Part shown: piece by piece, positions 57,469 through 64,000 of the stretch
How the letters are laid out: each line of letters starts with the position of its first letter
Numbering within the stretch: the first letter of the stretch is position 1
Assembly: GCA_022009755.1 (NCBI GenBank)
Contig: CP091722.1
Span: 1,558,001 to 1,622,000, forward strand
From: Oscillospiraceae bacterium
GTDB taxonomy: Bacteria > Bacillota > Clostridia > Christensenellales > QALW01
Direction: 5' to 3'
Length of the DNA: 64,000 nt
Position numbers and translations under genes: made by a program
Notes under the pieces: model-generated
The model's input: the letters and a program-made list of their open reading frames with translations, nothing else
The model's database searches: none
Told to the model about the DNA's origin: nothing

Positions 57469-57861
57469 ATGAAAACTTTTTGCAAGCTCACGACGCAGAG
57501 CCCGGCGGCGTCCTATGTACCGCTTCCGAGGTTCCTTCTCCAAGACGAAGTTCTGCGGGACATCAGCAACGACGCGAAGGTGCTCTACGCGCTCCTGCTG
57601 GATAGAGCCAGCATTTCCCGGCAGAACGGCTACGTCGAGCCGGATGGCACGATTCGGCTGTACTTTACCTTGGAACAGGCGCAAGCCAAACTCCACCGCA
57701 GCCGCCAAAGCGCCACGCGGATCTTCCGGGAGCTGGAGTACAGCGGCTTGATTATCCGCCGCAAACAGGGCTTGGGCAAGCCCGCCCTCATTACGCTGAA
57801 CTACCCAGCGGACGCAAAGCTGATTCAGCCAAAAGAGGATGGCGCAATATCGCACGAATAA
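57469..57861 (+). CDS. RepA N-terminal-type replication initiator (truncated)
   Basis: 130 residues: SYVPLPRFLLQDEVLRDISNDAKVLYALLLDRASISRQNGYVEPDGTIRLYFTLEQAQAKLHRSRQSATRIFRELE is the RepA_N winged-helix domain of plasmid and ICE initiators. Full-length proteins are usually longer; the C-terminal part seems lost. GGAGG precedes ATG 57469. Suggests a past extrachromosomal or rolling-circle phase. Confidence 0.78.
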   Translation: MKTFCKLTTQSPAASYVPLPRFLLQDEVLRDISNDAKVLYALLLDRASISRQNGYVEPDGTIRLYFTLEQAQAKLHRSRQSATRIFRELEYSGLIIRRKQGLGKPALITLNYPADAKLIQPKEDGAISHE

Positions 57862-57982
57862 AGGTCGAAAACAAGGTGTTTTCCGCCCTACAAGCGCTGA
57901 GAAAACACAGGGGAATATCTTTTCTTATGATCGTCCCCGAATGCACCTAAATGTTCTACAGAAGCGATAAAGGAGGTACTAT

Positions 57983-58168
57983 GTGAACACAGAAAAAGCG
58001 AATATTCAAAACAGCATGGATGCAGCCGAAATTCCGGAATACGTCTTTGAATCGCTGGCACGGAGTTTGCTTCCGGTAATTCAGAAGTACTACGAAAGCG
58101 AAGATGGCAAAAAGGCATTTGCCGAATGGAAAGCAAAGAAGGAGATTTCAGACAGTGCATCTACATAA
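57983..58168 (+). CDS. Small hypothetical protein of the mobile element
   Basis: 61 residues starting with GTG 57983, preceded by AAGGAGG. Acidic and helical (EYVFESLARSLLPVIQKYYESEDGKKAFAEWKAKK). Similar small genes sit near recombinases in Clostridia elements; function unknown. Confidence 0.7.
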   Translation: MNTEKANIQNSMDAAEIPEYVFESLARSLLPVIQKYYESEDGKKAFAEWKAKKEISDSAST

Positions 58169-58214
58169 AGAAACCGGGAGGATTGCCATGATTGGCAGTC
58201 CTCCCGGTTTCTTT
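58166..58214 (+). terminator. Long terminator hairpin at the element's right side
   Basis: AAAGAAACCGGGAGGA and TCCTCCCGGTTTCTTT form a 16-base perfect stem. Confidence 0.85.
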
Positions 58215-58239
58215 ATTACCAGTCTTCAACTTCTTCTAT

Positions 58240-58290
58240 AAAAACAATAAATCCGAACCCATGACCAATCGGTACAAGGTTCGGATTATA
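58240..58290 (-). terminator. Terminator after tRNA-Ala
   Basis: On the minus strand AATCCGAACC and GGTTCGGATT form a stem followed by TATTGTTTTT, just past the tRNA 3' end. Confidence 0.65.
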
Positions 58291-58294
58291 TTGT

Positions 58295-58303
58295 TTGGTG
58301 GAG
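58295..58303. repeat. Candidate attachment-site copy, right
   Basis: TTGGTGGAG, the complement of the tRNA-Ala end CTCCACCA plus one base; the same nine bases occur at 42355-42363. Confidence 0.4.
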
Positions 58304-58371
58304 ATGAGGGGGGTCGAACCCCTTACCTCTTGAATGCCATTCAAGCGCTCTACCAGTTGAGCTACACCCCC
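58296..58371 (-). tRNA. tRNA-Ala (anticodon GGC)
   Basis: 76 bases with CCA encoded. Acceptor GGGGGTG pairs with CATCTCC (two G-T pairs); D-arm TAGCTCAACTGGTAGAGC; anticodon stem CTTGA/TCAAG around ATGGCAT; T-arm GGGGTTCGACCCCC. Confidence 0.95.
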
Positions 58372-58381
58372 GAACGATGGT

Positions 58382-58409
58382 ATTATATCAGATATTGCGT
58401 CTTTGTCAA
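58382..58409 (-). promoter_or_regulatory. tRNA-Ala promoter
   Basis: Minus-strand TTGACA and TATAAT, 16-base spacer, 11 bases upstream of the tRNA. Confidence 0.8.
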
Positions 58410-58522
58410 GCATTTTATTTTACAGTGCTGCCTATTGTGACGGAAAAAGCGGTCAAAAACGCGGCCGCGGGTATGACGGACGAAATTTCGGCAGCAAATA
58501 TTTCCGCAAAGCGCAGAAAGGC

Positions 58523-59264
58523 TCAGCTTTTCTTTATTACCGGCGGTCCGGGAGGGGATTGCAGGCCGCTCAGCACCCTTACTATTTCGCCCGCCGCAAG
58601 CAGACCTGCGCAGCCGGGCACGAAGGCTACGCTGCCCGGTGTGGCTCTGCGGCCGAATTGTGCGCAAAGCGGCAGCGGTTTGCGTGGCTCTTCCGGCGAA
58701 AACACCGCCCGAAGGGAGGAAATGCCGCGCTTTTTAAGCTCGGCGCGCATGACCCGCGCAAGGGGACAGCAGCGGGTTTTAGAGATATCGCATATTTGCA
58801 GGCGCTCCGGCTCCAGCTTGTTCCCGGTGCCCATACAGCTTATAAGCGGCACCCCGTGCTGCGCACAGGCCTGTGCAATGGCCAGCTTTGCCTGCACGGT
58901 GTCCACGGCGTCCACGGCATAATCATAGCTGCTCCATTCAAAGCCGTTTATATTCTCCTGCAATACAAAATCCCGCCGGAGGGTAAGCTCAAGCTCGGGG
59001 TTTATATCCAGTGCGCGGCGTGCAAAGGCGTCGGTTTTATACTCTCCCACTGTGGAGTGAAGTGCAATAAGCTGCCTGTTTATATTGCTTAAAGCAACGG
59101 TATCGTTATCCACCACCGTAAGCCTGCCCACTCCCGCGCGCACAAGCGCCTCGGCGGCATAGGAGCCCACGCCTCCAAGACCCAATACTATAACATTGCT
59201 GTTTAAGACGAAGCGTGCCCTCCGGCGTAAGCAGCATTGCGCTGCGCAGTATTTCTTCCTTCAT
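58523..59264 (-). CDS. tcdA: tRNA threonylcarbamoyladenosine dehydratase (frameshifted)
   Basis: About 246 residues. E1-like nucleotide loop GLGGVGSYAAEAL, then VDNDTVALSNINRQ, DAVDTVQAKLAI and the zinc/catalytic area CMGTGNKLEPERLQICDISKT. Converts t6A37 to its cyclic form in tRNA. The break near 59202 has one A too many; removing it gives LRLNSNVIVLGLGG. Start 59264 with AAAGGGA. Ends downstream of the tRNA-Ala promoter. Confidence 0.92.
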
Positions 59265-59331
59265 TTGATTTTTTCCCTTTGCAAAGATATTGTATAAAAG
59301 ATTGTTATAAAAGCATAAAGGAGCGTGCCGT

Positions 59332-60312
59332 TCATTTCTCCGCTTCGCTTTTCTGCATTTTAAGAGTTTCCTCCAGCCTTCGCTCGTACATAAGGCGCAC
59401 ATCCTCGGGATGGGTTATGCGGCACTGCGGCAGCATGAATACAAAGGAGAAAAACACGGGGGACACGGCGGCATCAAAGCTTGCAAGCAGCCGCCCGTTA
59501 TCAAGCGGCGTTATAAACGCCTCGCTGCCGAAGCGGTCGATAAGCACCCCGAGGCTGCTTGCGGGAAGCTCTATTTCCACATGGCGCACCTGTCCTGCAA
59601 ACATGCCGAAGGAACGGGAGGCATAGGCGCGCACATCCTCGGCGCACTCCCTTGCCGGCTCCCCGGTTATGCTTATCAGGCGCATTTTATCCACGCGGAA
59701 ATTGGAAAGCCCGCCGTAGCGGTCGTGATACGCCGCGAGATAATAGTTTTCATCGTCCCAGCACAGCAGGTACGGGCTTACGGAATACCGCTGTCCGCCC
59801 CGGCGCGGCCTTAAGGTTTTATCCGGGGCGTATTCAAGATACTGAAAGGTTATTTTCTTCTTTTTGTCTATGGCCTCATGAAGGGTGTCAAGGTTATAGA
59901 ACAGCGCCTCGTTGTCGGTTTTGGGGCGTCCGGAAAGATACAGCCTGCGGGAAAGCGCTTTTGCGCGGTATACGCTTGTGAGCTTTTGCAGCTTTTGCGT
60001 AAGGGTGCGGCTGGAGGCGCGGCTGACGCTGCGGCTGGCCTCCACGGCATCGGCAAGCAGGGTAAGCTCCGCCGGCTCAAACAGCCTTGTATTTACATAG
60101 TATCCCGCCGCCCGGCCGCGTCCGCTGCGTATATCCATACCCGCCTGCCGCAGAGCGGCAATATCCCGATACAGGCTTTTGCGCTCGCATGCAAGCCCCG
60201 CCTCCTCAACGGAGGCGATCAGCTTCGCCGCGGTAAGGGGGTGCTCCGGGTCGCTCTTTTCCCAAAGCAGGCGTGCGCACAGCAGCAGCCGTTCCCTTGA
60301 AGCGCCGCTCAA
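59332..60312 (-). CDS. WYL-domain transcriptional regulator
   Basis: 326 residues. N-terminal winged helix (RKSLYRDIAALRQAGMDIRSGRGRAAGYYV) and a WYL domain (LHEAIDKKKKITFQYLEY, YLLCWDDENYYLAAYHDRYGGLSNFRVDKM), where the three-residue signature appears as YYL. WYL proteins bind ligands or nucleic acid and regulate genes. ATGA overlap with rmuC upstream. Confidence 0.9.
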   Translation of the reverse strand: MSGASRERLLLCARLLWEKSDPEHPLTAAKLIASVEEAGLACERKSLYRDIAALRQAGMDIRSGRGRAAGYYVNTRLFEPAELTLLADAVEASRSVSRASSRTLTQKLQKLTSVYRAKALSRRLYLSGRPKTDNEALFYNLDTLHEAIDKKKKITFQYLEYAPDKTLRPRRGGQRYSVSPYLLCWDDENYYLAAYHDRYGGLSNFRVDKMRLISITGEPARECAEDVRAYASRSFGMFAGQVRHVEIELPASSLGVLIDRFGSEAFITPLDNGRLLASFDAAVSPVFFSFVFMLPQCRITHPEDVRLMYERRLEETLKMQKSEAEK

Positions 60313-61814
60313 GCGTTATCTCCTTCGTCCTGCGGAAGGCTTTCCGCTTCGAAACCGTCGTATGCGCCCGTATCCGTCAGCGCGGACTGCCGCTCCTGCT
60401 CAAGCTCGCCCTCGGGGGAATAGCGCTCGGCGTTTTTAAGGCGATCCCGTATGGTGCGGGTGCGGCCTATGGCATCGCTCAGGGTTTCTCCCGCTTCCGA
60501 TATTTTTTTCTGCGTTTTTTCAAGCAGACCGCCGAATTTTTCAAATTCCTTGGAGGTTTTCTGCACATCCTTCCAAAGCCGGCTTGTATGCTTCTGAATG
60601 GCCAGGGTACGGAAGCCCATATGCAGGGAATTAAGAAACGCGCCCAGCGTGGCGGGGCCCATGACCGTTACCCGGTATTCTCTTTGCAGCTGAGACAGCA
60701 GCTCCGCATCCCCCGACGCTATGGCGTAAAGCCCCTCGGTGGGCAGATACATAATGGCAAAATCGGTGGTATAAGGGGGAACTATGTATTTATTCTGTAT
60801 TGTACGGGCATTTGTGCGTATTTCCGCAATAAGCGCGGCGCGCTGACTGCGCACATCGCCCTCGTTGCCCGCCTCCGATGCCTGACAGTAGCGCTGATAG
60901 CTTTCCATGGGAAATTTGCTGTCAATGGGAAGGAAAACGCTTTCACCGTCCTGCTTGCCGGGCAGCACAATGGCATACTCCACCACCTCCTGGCTGCGGG
61001 GGCGGACATGGGCGTTATGCACAAACTGCGCGGGGCTGAGCACCTGCTCAAGCAGCGCGCCAAGCTGCATCTCGCCCCATGTGCCGCGCGTTTTTACATT
61101 TGTAAGCACCCGCTTGAGGTCGCCTACATTCGTGGCCAGCGCCGTCATCTCGCCCAGCCCCTTGGATACATTTTTAAGCTGGTCGTTTATCACGGAGAAG
61201 CTTTCGCTGAAGCGCTTGTTAAGCGTGCCGGAGAGCTTTTCATCCACCGTTTCCCGTATGAGCTCCAGCTTTTTCTCGTTGCCGGATGTCATATTGTTTA
61301 TGCTGTTTTCCATGCTCTGCTGTACGGCAAGCAGCTTTTCGTCCACCGTGCGGCGGATGCTTTCAAGGGCGGCGCCGACTTCCTTAAGCTCGTTTTTCTG
61401 GTTCTGCCCGAACTCACCCAGCGTATCCGACAGCTCCTTTCGGCTCAGCGCCAACGACCGGGTAAGCTCCTCGCGGGTCTTATCCGTGCCTGAAACCATT
61501 TCGTTGCGCGCGGCTGCCGCCGAAGCCGTTATCTCGGCGCGCAGGCGGGCTATCGCCTCGCCCTGCTCCCGGCGTCCCGCCTCGGCGGAATCCGTAATGC
61601 TTTTGTTAATGCGCGCTTCCAGCGACGCAAGCTCCTCTCTTCTCTGCTGCTGCGCAAGCATCAGGCGTTCCGACGCCTGTTTTTGCTGCTCCGTCTGTTT
61701 TTGCAGCTCCGCCTGCGCCTTTTTTATTCCGGCAAGCGCCGCCGAAGCAACAAAGGCCGATATTGCAGAAGCAAGAACGGCCGCGGCCGAAAGAATAACC
61801 GTCAATATATCCAT
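60309..61814 (-). CDS. rmuC: DNA recombination protein RmuC
   Basis: 501 residues. N-terminal membrane helix (ILTVILSAAAVLASAISAFVASAALA), a long coiled coil (about residues 35-230), then the RmuC nuclease-like domain with KTRGTWGEMQLGALLEQVLSP and LPIDSKFPMESYQRY and DFAIMYLPTEGLYA. It limits DNA inversions. Overlaps the WYL gene by four bases. Confidence 0.95.
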   Translation of the reverse strand: MDILTVILSAAAVLASAISAFVASAALAGIKKAQAELQKQTEQQKQASERLMLAQQQRREELASLEARINKSITDSAEAGRREQGEAIARLRAEITASAAAARNEMVSGTDKTREELTRSLALSRKELSDTLGEFGQNQKNELKEVGAALESIRRTVDEKLLAVQQSMENSINNMTSGNEKKLELIRETVDEKLSGTLNKRFSESFSVINDQLKNVSKGLGEMTALATNVGDLKRVLTNVKTRGTWGEMQLGALLEQVLSPAQFVHNAHVRPRSQEVVEYAIVLPGKQDGESVFLPIDSKFPMESYQRYCQASEAGNEGDVRSQRAALIAEIRTNARTIQNKYIVPPYTTDFAIMYLPTEGLYAIASGDAELLSQLQREYRVTVMGPATLGAFLNSLHMGFRTLAIQKHTSRLWKDVQKTSKEFEKFGGLLEKTQKKISEAGETLSDAIGRTRTIRDRLKNAERYSPEGELEQERQSALTDTGAYDGFEAESLPQDEGDNA

Positions 61815-61890
61815 TTTTCTTTCTCCTTAAACTTTTTTAATGCTTAAAGCACAAATTGACCGGGAACACGGCCCGTTTATGCCTTTTTTG

Positions 61891-62304
61891 TCAGGAAAGC
61901 ACCGAATATACAATACACAGCTTTTCGTACAGCTGCACGGCGGCCTGACGCATAAGCTCCAGTGTTTCCAGCACCACCTGCGCGCTGAAGGTATCCCCGG
62001 TGGGGATTTCCTTTCGCAGCGTCACTTGCCCCTGCACGGCGTAGGCATTGAAAAAGGCTCTCTCCTCCAGTGCGGAATTGAGTACATCCAGCACCGTATC
62101 CGTATCCTTTTCATCGTACTGAAAGAAATCGGTAACGGTTATTCTGATGCCGTGATCGTCATTAAACAGCGCCACATCGGCCTGCGCCTGACTTCCGGCA
62201 AAAAAGTCCAGCGTAAAAACGGTTTCCAGCTTGGAGGCGTGCTGACTGCAGGAAAGCCCGTTTTCCACAAGAGCCTTTGTAAAAAGAGCCGCGTTATTTT
62301 TCAT
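61891..62304 (-). CDS. Small YbjN-like protein
   Basis: 137 residues from MKNNAALF. The pattern VFTLDFFAGSQAQADVALFNDDHGIRITVTDFFQYDEKDTDTVLDVLNSALEERAFFNAYAVQGQVTLRKEIPTGDTFSAQVVLETLELM suggests a YbjN/type III secretion-chaperone-like alpha/beta fold. Overlaps the end of the preceding gene by about 10 bases; both are probably related and co-translated. Function unknown. Confidence 0.65.
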   Translation of the reverse strand: MKNNAALFTKALVENGLSCSQHASKLETVFTLDFFAGSQAQADVALFNDDHGIRITVTDFFQYDEKDTDTVLDVLNSALEERAFFNAYAVQGQVTLRKEIPTGDTFSAQVVLETLELMRQAAVQLYEKLCIVYSVLS

Positions 62305-62799
62305 TTCCGTCCGTCTCCTCTCCGGGCTGCCCGTCCTTATTCTGACAGCTTGACTCTGCGCCGCTTTGGCTATCGGCGCTTTCGTTTTTCGTGCCGGCAA
62401 AAACATAATCCGGTATTCCGCAGCAAAGCCGCACCGAAAAAAATATCAGCTCCGTAAGGGTCTGCGCGTCCATAAGCTGAACGGGGTAAACCCCCTGAAG
62501 GACAATTTCCCCGTTATTAAGCAGGAAATTGGCAAACGGTCCCGCCGCATTTGCGGTGTTAAGGCGCCGAAGCACCTCTTTCTCTCCGGCGTGCCGTTAT
62601 AGGGGGCAAACCCCGCGCATATAAGCCCTACGGCACCCGGGATACAAAAATCCAGGCTGACCCGTACATCGGGCAGCTTGCCCGATTCGTCGCTGAATAT
62701 CATTGCAATGTTTCCGCTGCGGGAATCAAAATCGTCCCGCACCACGCATTTAAGCCCGCGCGAGCGGCAATAGGAAGCAAAGCTTGCTGCATTGAGCAT
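62294..62799 (-). CDS. YbjN-like protein (frameshifted)
   Basis: About 168 residues after adding one G near 62576 (ERKEVLRRLNTANA). GNIAMIFSDESGKLPDVRVSLDF, LRRLNTANAAGPFANFLLNNGEIVLQGVYPVQL and FSVRLCCGIPDYVF are consistent with the YbjN fold; the end is Ser/Gln/Glu-rich. GGAGA precedes ATG 62799. Confidence 0.65.
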
Positions 62800-62936
62800 A
62801 TGTCTGTTCTCCGAAAAGTGATTTGTAGTTTTTTTATAAGCTGTAAAAGGCCCGCCTTAAGTAAATCCGCCGCGGCAGCCCCGTCATCGGCGGCTGAAAG
62901 GGCAGGCTCTGTCAAAGCGGTATTTCGGCAGCCCCG

Positions 62937-63800
62937 TCAGAGCGACTCCATAAAGGCAAAAAGCGCTTTAAGCGGCGGGGAATCGTCCCGCTCAAAGAAT
63001 ACGCCCGCCACAAGATTGCAGTGATAGCGGTTCTTTTCCCGCACCTCCACCATGGTGGCGCTTCCCGGCGAAAGCTCGTTTACCCGGCGAACAAAGGCGC
63101 GCTGATTGTCTATATTGCTTATGGGATCAAGGGGGGAATGTATGCACATCACCCGCACGCCCTCATCCCCCTTTACCATATTTAAGGGAGCGGCCAGCGC
63201 CCGATTGTAATCCTCGGTAAAAAGATTGTCAAAGAGCTTTTCGGTGGCGTCGGGATATTCAAAGGAAAAATCCATTATTCCGCCCAAGGAGGCAAGCCCC
63301 AGAAACCATTCCTGCTTTACCGCATATTGCGCCTGCAATTCCCTGTCGTAAACAAGCACGCCGCCCAAATGTCCCCCGGCGGAGGAGCCGATAACAATTA
63401 TGTTGTCCGCATTATATCCCTGCTGCTTTACATATTCCCGCGCCTTTATAAAGCCACGGAAAACATCGTGCGCCTGTGCGGGATAGCGGTACCGCGGCGC
63501 ATGACGGTAGCCCAGGGACACCACCGGGTAGCCTCTTTGGGAAAACCTGCGGCATATGAATTCAAACTCGGCAGGGGAATAGGAACTCCACCCGCCGGCG
63601 TGAATATATACCACCAGCCTGTCCTTTACCGGAGTATCGGGCTTAAAAAACAGAAAATACTGATGCCCCTCCGGTCCGTAGGCGATTTTGTCCGAATGTA
63701 TGACGGGCGCGGTAAGCAGTATCCCCGCCGCCATGGGTATGGCCCTGAACCTGTCCGCCCTCTGGCGCGCCAGCACTATTTTTTTGGTTTTGTCGTCCAT
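62937..63800 (-). CDS. Alpha/beta hydrolase (esterase/lipase type)
   Basis: 287 residues. Oxyanion motif HAGGW (variant of HGGGW, hormone-sensitive-lipase group), nucleophile GSSAGG, probable catalytic Asp in SPLDPIS and His near the C-terminus (RYHCNL). No signal peptide. TGAGGA precedes the ATG. Hydrolyses an ester of unknown nature. Confidence 0.85.
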   Translation of the reverse strand: MDDKTKKIVLARQRADRFRAIPMAAGILLTAPVIHSDKIAYGPEGHQYFLFFKPDTPVKDRLVVYIHAGGWSSYSPAEFEFICRRFSQRGYPVVSLGYRHAPRYRYPAQAHDVFRGFIKAREYVKQQGYNADNIIVIGSSAGGHLGGVLVYDRELQAQYAVKQEWFLGLASLGGIMDFSFEYPDATEKLFDNLFTEDYNRALAAPLNMVKGDEGVRVMCIHSPLDPISNIDNQRAFVRRVNELSPGSATMVEVREKNRYHCNLVAGVFFERDDSPPLKALFAFMESL

Positions 63801-64000
63801 AATTCCTCACAATAAACAGTTATATCCAATAAACGCTTATAAGCTTATTATAATGCATATCGCCCCGGAAAACAACCGCAAAATGCTTTTGCACGCCGCT
63901 TTGCCGCCGAATATGGTTCTGCTGAACATCCACTCTTGCAAAATATATGGGGTTATACCATTGAGCATCGTTTTGCGATAAAATCAACTGATTCTCTCGG
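63801..64000. other. No gene identified at the window end
   Basis: About 200 bases upstream of the esterase gene, moderately AT-rich. No clear coding frame, tRNA or hairpin. Confidence 0.5.

Overview
The window looks like a chromosomal segment from a Gram-positive, spore-forming Clostridia-type bacterium, probably a gut commensal. The support is a full-length Spo0A regulator, an EcfA-EcfA-EcfT-TruA cluster, a Firmicutes-type (class II) GalT, a T-box-like leader on ileS, AAGGAGG-type ribosome binding sites and sigma-A-type promoters (TTGACA/TATAAT). Most of the sequence is GC-rich, apart from an AT-rich patch near 37.4-38.2 kb and a compositionally different mobile island near 42.3-58.3 kb.

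The dominant technical feature is frame disruption. Nineteen genes, including ileS, tilS, ecfA, ecfT, pgm and galK, are split by about 28 small indels. Most are one missing base in a homopolymer, and family sequence resumes immediately in another frame. I annotate these as single genes and read the breaks mainly as long-read consensus errors rather than true pseudogenes.

Layout: 0.4-5 kb, surface carbohydrate-binding protein, then an AraC regulator divergent from a GH2 glycosidase. 5.4-13.1 kb, phosphohexomutase, WalJ-type hydrolase, two related membrane proteins, then galT and galK divergent from a shared regulatory region (Leloir galactose use, linked to the mutase). 13.4-19.8 kb, amidohydrolase, YjjG-type nucleotidase, PnuC preceded by a terminator/antiterminator leader, SDR, two RluA paralogues and an RNA methyltransferase. 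19.8-25 kb, ileS with T-box, tRNA-Arg, a hairpin-repeat element, a DnaA-box cluster and spo0A. 25.2-33.5 kb, ECF module, truA, C_GCAxxG_C_C protein, hydrolase, TRIC channel, small acidic protein, tilS and hpt. 33.7-37.3 kb, a lipoprotein with six fibronectin III repeats and a GH99-like region. 37.4-42 kb, small ORFs, a nucleoside hydrolase, a diaminopentanoate dehydrogenase-like enzyme and a MerR regulator.

42.3-58.3 kb is an integrated, decayed mobilizable element lying against the 3' end of a tRNA-Ala. It carries two large serine recombinases (one lacking its N-terminus), a possible ApeA-type defence remnant, an XRE/DUF1016-nuclease/recombinase operon, a solitary DNA methyltransferase next to a DGQHR protein with a possible nuclease domain, a type III restriction-modification system interrupted by a four-helix-bundle cassette, and mobilization/replication remnants. 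It reads as a defence island.

58.4-64 kb returns to housekeeping genes: TcdA, a WYL regulator, RmuC, two small YbjN-like proteins and an esterase. The best candidates for something undescribed are the methyltransferase/DGQHR unit and the pnuC leader.
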